This document shows positions 1-5,625 of a stretch of 9,582 nt of DNA, one piece after another. The DNA is from Actinomycetota bacterium. GTDB lineage: Bacteria; Actinomycetota; Thermoleophilia; Solirubrobacterales; 70-9. The notes beneath the pieces are model-generated. The model was given only the letters and a program-made list of their open reading frames with translations, made no database searches and was not told the DNA's origin. A program made the position numbers and the translations under genes. Position 1 is the first letter of the stretch; each line of letters starts with the position of its first letter. Where the stretch lies: the NCBI GenBank assembly GCA_005884985.1, contig VAYK01000007.1, positions 1 to 9,582 of the forward strand. The letters are read 5' to 3'.

Positions 1-36
1 TGAGTCGGTCTACCTCCGTGCCGTTCACGACGTAAT

Positions 37-58
37 GATCAACCGTGGGTCGTTGATC
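37..58. repeat. 7-bp perfect inverted repeat near left edge
   Basis: GATCAAC (37-43) and GTTGATC (52-58) are perfect reverse complements separated by 8 nt. The arms are AT-richer than their surroundings. About 20 nt further on the minus strand is a GGAGG (12-16), so the dyad could be an operator in the leader of a gene starting just beyond the left edge. No T-run makes it a terminator. The rest of 1-207 holds no ORF that I believe. Confidence 0.4.
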
Positions 59-192
59 CGACGGCCGAGGAGGAGGCGACTGCGAGCAGCGGAGCGAGCG
101 GGCTGCCCCCGGAGGTCGGATGCGACGCTCCGCGAGCCATCAGCCTGACGGTAACGCCCCGAGCGAGGAGGCAGCGGCCAACGCACGCATCG

Positions 193-205
193 GCCGCCCA
201 GCGGC
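193..205 (-). terminator. Short hairpin just after ftsZ stop
   Basis: Two nucleotides past the ftsZ TAG the minus strand reads GCCGC-TGG-GCGGC, a perfect 5-bp GC stem with a 3-nt loop. The second arm can alternatively pair with GGCCGC at 174-179 to form a 6-bp stem with a 12-nt loop. No T-run follows either form, so it is not a classical intrinsic terminator. It may protect the 3' end, or be chance in GC-rich DNA. Confidence 0.3.
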
Positions 206-207
206 GA

Positions 208-1437
208 CTACTTCCGACGAAGGAAGCTGGGGATCTCCAGGTCGTCCGCGTCGTACGTGGTCGCCCGCTTGACCGGCACCGGCTCTCCGACGGACCGCTC
301 GACGCGTGGCGTCGACGCGGCAGCCGCGCCGCGGTCGTCGGCCGGAGCGATGTGGAAGCCGCCGTCCGATTGGGTCCGCTGGCGCTCGAGCTCCTCGAGG
401 AAGTCCCGCTCGCGCGGCGCCCGGATGGAGGTCGACGCCTCCGCCGGCCGATCGGCTGCCGCGTGACGCACGCTATCGCGCTTGCGACCGCCGTCGAAGC
501 CGGTCGCAATGACGGTGATCATCACCTCGTCGCCGAGACGCTCGTTGAAGCTCGTCCCGAAGATGATGTTGGCCTCCGGGTCGGCTGCCGCTCGGATCTC
601 CTCGGCCGCCTCGGTCACCTCGAAGAGGCTCAGGCTCGACGAGCCGGTGATGTTGAACAGGATGCCCTGGGCGCCCTGGATGTTGACCTCGAGGAGCGGG
701 CTGGCGATCGCCTGGCGCGCGGCCTCGACGGCCCGGTTCTCGCCCGTCGCCCGGCCGATGCCCATGAGCGCCGAGCCGGCGTCCTTCATGATCGCCCGGA
801 CGTCGGCGAAGTCGAGATTGATCAGGCCCGGCATCGTGATGATGTCGCTGATCCCCTGGACGCCCTGGCGGAGCACGTCGTCGACGACCCGGAACGCGTC
901 GATGATCGAGGTGTTCTTCTGGACCACATCCTTCAGACGATCGTTGGGGATCGTGATCAGGGTGTCGACCTGGGTCTTCAGCTCCTCGGCAGCCTTCTCG
1001 GCGATGAGCTTGCGCTTGGCGCCCTCGAAACCGAACGGCTTTGTCACCACACCGATCGTGAGCGCCCCGGCATCCTTGGCAAGCTGGGCGACGATCGGAG
1101 CGGCCCCTGAGCCGGTCCCGCCACCGAGACCTGCCGTGATGAAGACCATGTCCGAGTCCGCGAGGGCCTGGCCGATCTTCTCGGAGTCTTCCTCCGCCGC
1201 CCGCTGGCCGATCGTGCTGTCACCGCCGGCCCCGAGGCCTCGCGTGATCTTGTCGCCGATCCGGATCTTGTGCGGCGCATCCGACTGGAGGAGCGCCTGG
1301 GCATCGGTGTTGCACGCGATGAACTCGACGCCCATCATCTCGGCCCGGATCATCCGGTTGACGGCGTTGCTGCCGCCACCGCCGACACCGATGACGCGAA
1401 TCAGCGCGAAGTTCTCGGAATCGGAACGCAGCGGCAT
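208..1437 (-). CDS. ftsZ: Cell division protein FtsZ (tubulin-like GTPase)
   Basis: FtsZ polymerises at midcell into the Z ring that recruits the divisome. The 409-residue protein is complete. The nucleotide-binding N-terminus has GVGGGGSNAVNRM at about residues 17-29, and the tubulin signature GGGTGSG lies at 105-111. The T7 synergy loop follows with N207, D209 and D212, which complete the GTPase site of the next subunit. A variable, charged linker spans about 318-398, and the conserved C-terminal peptide DDLEIPSFLRRK, the docking site for FtsA and similar partners, ends the protein. The ATG start is set by a GGAGG 8 nt upstream (1446-1450). It is not contiguous with ftsA: about 1.7 kb holding two other genes lies between, so it is probably transcribed from its own promoter in 1438-1715. 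Family assignment is certain; no odd residues were seen. Confidence 0.99.
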   Translation of the reverse strand: MPLRSDSENFALIRVIGVGGGGSNAVNRMIRAEMMGVEFIACNTDAQALLQSDAPHKIRIGDKITRGLGAGGDSTIGQRAAEEDSEKIGQALADSDMVFITAGLGGGTGSGAAPIVAQLAKDAGALTIGVVTKPFGFEGAKRKLIAEKAAEELKTQVDTLITIPNDRLKDVVQKNTSIIDAFRVVDDVLRQGVQGISDIITMPGLINLDFADVRAIMKDAGSALMGIGRATGENRAVEAARQAIASPLLEVNIQGAQGILFNITGSSSLSLFEVTEAAEEIRAAADPEANIIFGTSFNERLGDEVMITVIATGFDGGRKRDSVRHAAADRPAEASTSIRAPRERDFLEELERQRTQSDGGFHIAPADDRGAAAASTPRVERSVGEPVPVKRATTYDADDLEIPSFLRRK

Positions 1438-1445
1438 CGCCTTAT

Positions 1446-1450
1446 CCTCC
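1446..1450 (-). promoter_or_regulatory. Shine-Dalgarno site of ftsZ
   Basis: Read on the minus strand the sequence is GGAGGATAAGGCG followed by the ATG. A perfect GGAGG sits 8 nt from the start codon. It is the best ribosome binding site among the genes of the window, consistent with high FtsZ expression, and it fixes the ftsZ start. Confidence 0.85.
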
Positions 1451-1543
1451 GGTGGCTTTCCGGCCCTGTCGATGGTCGATCTTGACGGCCGCCGGATCTG
1501 CGCCCCTGGAAACGCTTCTCGAGTGATCCGCCGGATTTTCGGG

Positions 1544-1549
1544 AGTCTA
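1544..1549 (-). promoter_or_regulatory. Possible extended -10 promoter element for ftsZ
   Basis: On the minus strand TGGTAGACT matches an extended -10 (TGn followed by TAGACT, 4 of 6 to TATAAT), about 107 nt upstream of the ftsZ start. No good -35 sits 16-18 nt upstream of it. A promoter somewhere in 1438-1715 is expected because ftsZ is divergent from the plus-strand gene and separated from ftsA. This particular hexamer is only a candidate. Confidence 0.22.
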
Positions 1550-1702
1550 CCATCGGTTCATCCCGATCGGCGCATCGAAGTCCGCCTCGTCGCGCTGTGC
1601 CGTGGTGCGCGGGCGCACAGGCGGCCGATGGGGCGAACGCCCTAGTGGACACGCGTGACCGCTCACGGCAATGTCGCCTCACGGGGACTCATGCGACCTT
1701 CC

Positions 1703-1709
1703 GGGAGAG
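1703..1709 (+). promoter_or_regulatory. Shine-Dalgarno site deciding a TTG start
   Basis: GGGAGAG lies upstream of TTG 1716-1718, with GGAG 8 nt from the start codon. No comparable purine run precedes the ATG at 1671. It supports TTG initiation for the plus-strand secreted protein. Confidence 0.55.
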
Positions 1710-1715
1710 CGCGCG

Positions 1716-2375
1716 TTGGGACACAGATACGGTCGGATTGGGGCGGCCATTGCCGTCGGCGGGCTGCTGGCCTCGATGCTCGGGGCGGGGCCGGCAGCAG
1801 CCGCCGATCCACCCACCGACGTCGTCCTCGATGCGGTCGCGACCGTCCATCAGGCCGATCCGGACGAAGGACCGATCGCCGGTGCGACCATCACCATCAC
1901 CGTCTACCGAGACCCAGCGGCGCCGATCCAGACCGTGACCGCGACGACAAATGGGAGCGGCGACGCGACGCTTGGCGGCCTCGCCCGACCAGCCGATGGC
2001 GCGTCACCCGTTCTTCTCGATGTCCGCTCGGACAGAACGCGCTCGGTCGTCGATGCGAATGGCTGCACGGAAACGTTGAGCTGGTCGTCGGAGAAGGTCG
2101 GGCTGGCTGCGGGGCCGACCATCGATATCGTCCTCGACCCGGCCGCGAAGAGCATCTCCATCGTCTGCCCCGAGCCGACCGGCGCGGTCCAGGCAGCGAC
2201 CGGCCGGCCGCAGATCACCCCGCCGAGCACCGACGCCGCGCCGGGCGCGGCGCGGGCCGAGGGCCGTGCGCCGCTCCTTCCGATCATCCTCGTGCTCCTT
2301 TGCGCCGCTGCGGCCACCGTCCCTCTCCGGGGGCTCGCGGCGGCGCCGGCCGGTCGGCGGCGCGGTCCGCACTGA
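1716..2375 (+). CDS. Secreted, C-terminally membrane-anchored protein of unknown function
   Basis: I do not recognise a family. I choose the TTG start at 1716 because GGGAGAG (1703-1709) lies just upstream with 8-nt spacing and because it gives a textbook signal peptide. That peptide has basic GHRYGR, a hydrophobic core at about residues 8-24, and a likely cleavage after AAA near residue 30. The in-frame ATG at 1671 lacks a ribosome binding site and would add 15 polar residues. The mature part (about 31-152) alternates short hydrophobic strands with Thr, Gly and Asp turns, including GATITITVY, and suggests an Ig-like or prealbumin-like beta-sandwich. Cys117 and Cys151 could form a disulphide. 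A Pro/Ala-rich linker (about 152-183) leads to a hydrophobic segment (about 185-202) and a short basic tail (RRR). The layout resembles a surface protein, but no LPXTG motif is present. It is divergent from ftsZ and convergent with yjbQ, 21 nt away. An envelope role is inference. Confidence 0.72.
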   Translation: MGHRYGRIGAAIAVGGLLASMLGAGPAAAADPPTDVVLDAVATVHQADPDEGPIAGATITITVYRDPAAPIQTVTATTNGSGDATLGGLARPADGASPVLLDVRSDRTRSVVDANGCTETLSWSSEKVGLAAGPTIDIVLDPAAKSISIVCPEPTGAVQAATGRPQITPPSTDAAPGAARAEGRAPLLPIILVLLCAAAATVPLRGLAAAPAGRRRGPH

Positions 2376-2396
2376 CCCTCCGGCCCCGGGCGCCGC

Positions 2397-2855
2397 TCAG
2401 CCAGCTTCGTCTTCCGGATACCGGCTGCTCACGAAGCTGAGGCGAACGGTCCGGGTCGGGTTGTCGCGGTTCGGGTCGACCAGCGCGATCGACTGCCACG
2501 TTCCAAGGCCGAGCTCGCCGCCAACGACGGGCACGATCAGCGACGGCGGGGCGAGCAGCGGCAGAACGTGATCGGCGCCGTGGCCGGGCGAGCCGTGGCG
2601 GTGGCGCCAGCGATCGTCGCGCGGCAGCAATCGATCGAGCGCGGCGAGGAGATCGTCGTCCGATCCAGCCCCGAGCTCGATGATCACGAGTCCCGCGGTC
2701 GCGTGCGGCACGAAGATGCTGAGCAGCCCGTCTCCATCGCCGTCGACGAACCGCGAGCATGCCGCAGTCAAGTCGGTCAGGCTCGGCTCGGACCCGGTTC
2801 GGATGGTGAGGAGGGTCGTCTTCACTCGCCGCGTCGATTCTCGTGGCACGAGCAT
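2397..2855 (-). CDS. yjbQ: YjbQ family protein (UPF0047), thiamine phosphate synthase-like
   Basis: This is a small beta-rich protein of the UPF0047/YjbQ family. Members are often annotated as secondary thiamine-phosphate synthase because some have weak activity that rescues thiE mutants; the true role is unsettled. With the ATG at 2853-2855 it is 152 residues. The family landmarks are HATAG at 51-55, a second His-rich motif GHGADH at 91-96, then VPV-GGEL-LGTWQ at about 108-121 and a closing DNPTR-V-LSF at 131-141. The GTG at 2823-2825 would give 142 residues and align more closely with the usual family length of about 140. Neither start has a good ribosome binding site. The frame stays open upstream to about 3056, but that part looks non-coding. 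No thiamine genes are nearby. It lies between ftsA and ftsZ and converges on the secreted-protein gene. Confidence 0.9.
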   Translation of the reverse strand: MLVPRESTRRVKTTLLTIRTGSEPSLTDLTAACSRFVDGDGDGLLSIFVPHATAGLVIIELGAGSDDDLLAALDRLLPRDDRWRHRHGSPGHGADHVLPLLAPPSLIVPVVGGELGLGTWQSIALVDPNRDNPTRTVRLSFVSSRYPEDEAG

Positions 2856-2904
2856 ACGTGACGACTCGAGCGACTTCGAGGGTCGCGCTCCCTCGCACAG
2901 GCCA

Positions 2905-2916
2905 CCGACATGTCGG
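2905..2916. promoter_or_regulatory. 12-bp perfect palindrome upstream of yjbQ
   Basis: CCGACATGTCGG is a perfect 12-bp palindrome, 50-61 nt upstream of the yjbQ ATG. A second, odd-centred palindrome, CTCGCC-G-GGCGAG, lies 5 nt further upstream at 2922-2934. Paired symmetric sites here would suit an operator for yjbQ, but no regulator is identified and I see no clear -35/-10 pair. Confidence 0.35.
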
Positions 2917-3045
2917 GAATTCTCGCCGGGCGAGCCGACTTGACAGGAATTAGGCCCAAGGCCGCCAGGACCGACGTCGATGAGCGTCGAACGTGCTCGA
3001 TATGCTCGCGGGACGACAAATCCGCTCGTCGCGCCATTCGGAACT

Positions 3046-3065
3046 GGCCCCCTCAACGGGGAGCC
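3046..3065 (-). terminator. Hairpin in the ftsA-yjbQ gap (second of two)
   Basis: GGC-CCCC (3046-3052) pairs with GGGG-A-GCC (3058-3065), giving 7 bp, a single bulged A and a 5-nt loop. On the minus strand it lies about 50 nt past the ftsA stop and is followed by AGTTCC rather than a real U-tract. It is a plausible weak or Rho-assisted end of the ftsW-ftsA transcript. Confidence 0.35.
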
Positions 3066-3081
3066 GCCTCTCGCCCTCGGC

Positions 3082-3115
3082 AGACCAAGGGGGAGCTGAG
3101 CGACCCCATTGGTCT
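3082..3115 (-). terminator. Hairpin overlapping the ftsA stop codon
   Basis: AGACCAA-GGGG (3082-3092) pairs with CCCC-A-TTGGTCT (3104-3115). This gives an 11-bp stem with one bulged A and an 11-nt loop. It includes two bases of the ftsA TAG (3114-3116). No U-run follows on the minus strand, so termination would have to be non-canonical. Together with the hairpin at 3046-3065 it marks a boundary between the ftsW-ftsA block and yjbQ. Confidence 0.45.
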
Positions 3116-4346
3116 AAGGAAAGATGCTGCGCAGCGCGTCCCGCAACCGGCCGAGCCCACCCGAAGCCGGCGCCGACTCGTACCGCAGCGGTTCCCCGTC
3201 GACCAGGGCGCCGGCGCCCCACGTGAGGAGCCCGACCGCCGTCGAGTACGCCGGTGTCAGCAGCGTGTCGACGAGCCCGCCGATGCCCGCCGGCGAGGCG
3301 ATTCGAACCGGCATCCCGAGGACCTCGCGAGCCAGCTCGGCCGTGCCGGCAAGCTGGGCGGCGCCGCCGGTCAGGACGATCCCGGCCGGGAGCATCCCGC
3401 TGCCGGCCCGCGACATCTCGGCGCGAACCAGCTCGAAGGTCTCGCGCATCCGGGCCTCGATGATCTCGCAGACCTCGAGCCGACCGATCGTCCGGCCGGC
3501 TTCCTCGCCGAGAACCGAGACGCTGATCTCCTCGTCCTCGGTAACCGACGCCAGGTTGCAGGTTCCGTGCTGGATCTTCAGTTCCTCGGCGACCTGGAGG
3601 CTCGTCTTGAGGCCGATCGCGACGTCGTTCGTGACGTTGTTGCCGCCGACCGGCAGGACGGCCGTCCGGAACGGCGAGCCGTCGGCGAACATCGCCAGGT
3701 CGATCGTGCCGGCCCCGATGTCGGCGACCGCGACGCCGAGCTCCTTTTCGGTATCGGACAGGACGGCCTCGCCCGACGCGAGAGCCGACGCAACGAGCTC
3801 GTCGATCTTGACGCCCGCGGCGTTGACGCACTTCGACAGGTTCTGCACGGCCGTCGCCGAGCCGCTCACGATGTGGACCTCGACCTCGAGCCGGAGTGCG
3901 CTCATCCCGAGCGGATCCTTGACGCCCTCCTGCCCATCGACCTTGAAGCCACGCCGCTCGACGTGGAGGACCTCCTGGCTCGACGGGATCGAGACCGCCC
4001 GAGCGACCTCGATCGCCCGGTTGACGTCCTCGCGGCTGACTTCCTTGCGCTGCCCGCTGACCGCTACCTGGCCGGGCGAGTTGAGACTCTCGACGTGCTG
4101 GCCACCGACCGCGACGAAGGCCCGGTCGATCTTCCAGCCGGAGAGCCGCTCGGCGCGTTCGACGGATTCCGCGATCGAGCGGACCGTCTGGTCGATGTTG
4201 ACGACGACGCCCTTCTTGAGACCCGACGACGGAACGGTCCCGTGGCCCATGACCGTCAGCCGGCCGTCACGACTCACCTCGCCGATGAGCGTGCAGACCT
4301 TCGATGTGCCGACGTCGACTCCGACGAGGACCGCTTCTCTCTCCAC
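3114..4346 (-). CDS. ftsA: Cell division protein FtsA (actin-like FtsZ membrane tether)
   Basis: FtsA is an actin-fold ATPase that binds the FtsZ C-terminal peptide and anchors the Z ring to the membrane. The 410 residues carry the phosphate-1 loop GVDVGTSKV at 9-17 and the FtsA-specific 1C region at about 85-160. Phosphate-2, ADIGAGTIDLAMF, is at 208-220 and the adenosine motif GIVLTGGAAQLAG at 322-334. The C-terminal amphipathic helix GGLGRLRDALRSIFP at 396-410 is the membrane-targeting sequence. The start is GTG (4344-4346). The nearest Shine-Dalgarno, GGGAGG (4361-4366), is 14 nt upstream, longer than usual, and begins 1 nt after the sbp stop, so translational coupling to sbp is likely. 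The following gene is not ftsZ but a hairpin-rich gap and yjbQ. Confidence 0.98.
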   Translation of the reverse strand: MEREAVLVGVDVGTSKVCTLIGEVSRDGRLTVMGHGTVPSSGLKKGVVVNIDQTVRSIAESVERAERLSGWKIDRAFVAVGGQHVESLNSPGQVAVSGQRKEVSREDVNRAIEVARAVSIPSSQEVLHVERRGFKVDGQEGVKDPLGMSALRLEVEVHIVSGSATAVQNLSKCVNAAGVKIDELVASALASGEAVLSDTEKELGVAVADIGAGTIDLAMFADGSPFRTAVLPVGGNNVTNDVAIGLKTSLQVAEELKIQHGTCNLASVTEDEEISVSVLGEEAGRTIGRLEVCEIIEARMRETFELVRAEMSRAGSGMLPAGIVLTGGAAQLAGTAELAREVLGMPVRIASPAGIGGLVDTLLTPAYSTAVGLLTWGAGALVDGEPLRYESAPASGGLGRLRDALRSIFP

Positions 4347-4367
4347 CGTCGTCGTCCGTACCTCCCG

Positions 4368-4691
4368 CTATACGAAGTGGCGCCGGATGAGCGCCACGTT
4401 GTTGAAGATCCTGAAGCCGAAGTTGATCAACGCCACGAGATAGAGATCGAGACTGAGCCGGTCGCCGATGAACGTCAGGATGACCGCCACGATGGCATTC
4501 GTCACGAAACCGCTGATGAAGATCCGATTGTCATAGACGCCGTCGAGCTCCGCCCGGACCGCTCCAAGGACCGAATCGAGCGCGGCGAGGATCGCCACCG
4601 CCGAGTAGCGGCTGAACTCGAAGGTGACGTTGACGTTGAGGACGAGCCCGGCAAGGACGCCCACGAGGAGACCCGCCAGGGGGAGGAACAC
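4368..4691 (-). CDS. sbp: Small basic membrane protein Sbp (DUF1290)
   Basis: This 107-residue integral membrane protein belongs to the small basic protein family found beside ftsQ, ftsA and ftsZ in Bacillota, Actinomycetota and Chloroflexota. Its biochemical role is unknown; a link to division is inferred from position. There are three hydrophobic segments at about residues 4-19, 30-45 and 58-95. Family landmarks include AILAALDSVLGAVRAEL-G-YD at about 33-54, FISGF at 58-62, DLYLVALINFG at 82-92 and the terminal R-FNN-ALIRR at 94-104. The start is GTG (4689-4691), with GAGGG 9 nt upstream (4701-4705). It sits 79 nt after the ftsQ stop and 21 nt before ftsA. The DUF881 genes that often flank it in Bacillota are missing here. 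Confidence 0.93.
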   Translation of the reverse strand: MFLPLAGLLVGVLAGLVLNVNVTFEFSRYSAVAILAALDSVLGAVRAELDGVYDNRIFISGFVTNAIVAVILTFIGDRLSLDLYLVALINFGFRIFNNVALIRRHFV

Positions 4692-4770
4692 TCGGCGTCG
4701 CCCTCTTTCCGGTGCGTTTCGGCAAGGCTACCCGACGCGAGCGAGGAGCGGCAACCAAAGACGCACATCG

Positions 4771-5625
4771 TCATGGCTTCGGGGTCGCAGACGGCTTCGG
4801 GGTGACCTTCGGAATGTAGGTACCCTCACGGTCGTCGGCGAGGATGACCGTCTTGACCGCGGCCTCCCGGCCGACGAGGAGCGTCTTGAGCAGCTGGACC
4901 TGGCCGGGGATGAGCTCCGGCGTCCGCAGGCTCAGGCCGTAGAAGCCGAACCACGCCTCCCAGCCCTTGCTCCCGCTGCTCACGACGAAGCCGTGCTCGT
5001 CGGTCACGGCGACGGTGAGGGCGGCGGCGCTGCTGCCGACCTGGGCCGGGGTGAGCGACGCGAGCCGGAAGGCAGCGTCCAGATCCACCGGGTCGAGCGT
5101 CTTTGCGACGGCGAGGTCCACGGAAGCGGCCCGGCTGTCGGTCACGACGGGCAGGGCATCGACGGCCGGCGCGGCCGCGCTTGATGCGACGTCCGCGAAG
5201 AGCAGTCCCCGCTCGTCGACGAGGAGACGTCGCTCCCCGACGTGCCACACGACGATTGGTCGACGTTCGACGATCGTCACGCTCACCGCATCGGGAAGGG
5301 CGATCGAGACATCGGCCGTGGCGACGGCCGGGATCTCACGCAGGCTCGCCGCCAGCGGCTCGGTCGCGATGTCGAAGAGGTTCTGGCCGTTCACCAGGGC
5401 GAGTCGGTCGGTGATCGTGGCATTACCCGTGATCGTCGCCCCGGTCACGTCGACCCGGGACACGCCGAATGCCGAGCCTGCCGTCAGCCCGTAGATCGCC
5501 CCGGCCGAACAGAGCATCGCCAGGATCGCCGCCGCTCGGACGGGCGTCAGCCCGGCCGACGCCCGGCGGACGGATCGCGTCCGTCGAACGTGCCCGCCGC
5601 CGCGGCGGATCGGGCGCGACGTCAT
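4771..5625 (-). CDS. ftsQ: Cell division protein FtsQ/DivIB (POTRA domain)
   Basis: FtsQ/DivIB is a bitopic protein that links early divisome components to the septal synthase complex through its extracytoplasmic domains. The 284 residues open with a strongly basic cytoplasmic segment (1-30, many Arg). A single membrane helix spans about 30-52. The POTRA domain covers about 53-127, opening with FGVSRVDVTGA and ending with TIVERRPIVVW. The beta/FtsQ domain runs to about 265, with RRLLVDERGLLFADV at 132-146. A Pro/Lys-rich tail (PKVTPKPSATPKP) ends it. The ATG overlaps the ddl stop in ATGA (5622-5625) and has no Shine-Dalgarno of its own, so translation is probably coupled to ddl. Sequence conservation in this family is low, but architecture and position agree. 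Confidence 0.94.
   Translation of the reverse strand: MTSRPIRRGGGHVRRTRSVRRASAGLTPVRAAAILAMLCSAGAIYGLTAGSAFGVSRVDVTGATITGNATITDRLALVNGQNLFDIATEPLAASLREIPAVATADVSIALPDAVSVTIVERRPIVVWHVGERRLLVDERGLLFADVASSAAAPAVDALPVVTDSRAASVDLAVAKTLDPVDLDAAFRLASLTPAQVGSSAAALTVAVTDEHGFVVSSGSKGWEAWFGFYGLSLRTPELIPGQVQLLKTLLVGREAAVKTVILADDREGTYIPKVTPKPSATPKP

Noticed and set aside
39..509. Minus-strand frame of 156 codons running past the ftsZ end
   Set aside because: Mostly a shadow frame inside ftsZ, Ser/Arg-rich, with no ribosome binding site or recognisable motif.
1595..1620. Nested inverted repeats CTGTGC/GCACAG and GTGCGC/GCGCAC between ftsZ and the plus-strand gene
   Set aside because: They compete with each other, are short and purely GC-rich, and sit at no clear promoter position. 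I could not support an operator call.
482..1645. Plus-strand open frame of 387 codons opposite ftsZ
   Set aside because: Antisense shadow of ftsZ codon structure; composition is Ser/Arg/Pro-rich and resembles no protein family.
2340..2396. GCGGCGCC (2340-2347) and GGCGCCGC (2389-2396) as a terminator between the convergent genes
   Set aside because: The 8-bp arms are 41 nt apart, one lies within coding sequence and no T-run follows. Pure GC arms arise easily by chance here.
2856..3056. Upstream extension of yjbQ by 67 codons
   Set aside because: The extension has no resemblance to the family, whose members start near the chosen ATG. It covers the palindromic upstream region.
4725..4754. TTGCCG - 18 nt - TAGCCT as a promoter for sbp-ftsA
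   Set aside because: Only three of six bases match at -10, and such matches are expected by chance. The 79-nt gap may still contain a promoter, but the sequence does not show it.
2910..4805. Plus-strand open frame of 631 codons opposite ftsA and sbp
   Set aside because: Its product is an Arg/Asp/Glu-rich string without domain features, typical of the antisense of a high-GC gene. ftsA and sbp on the other strand are unambiguous.
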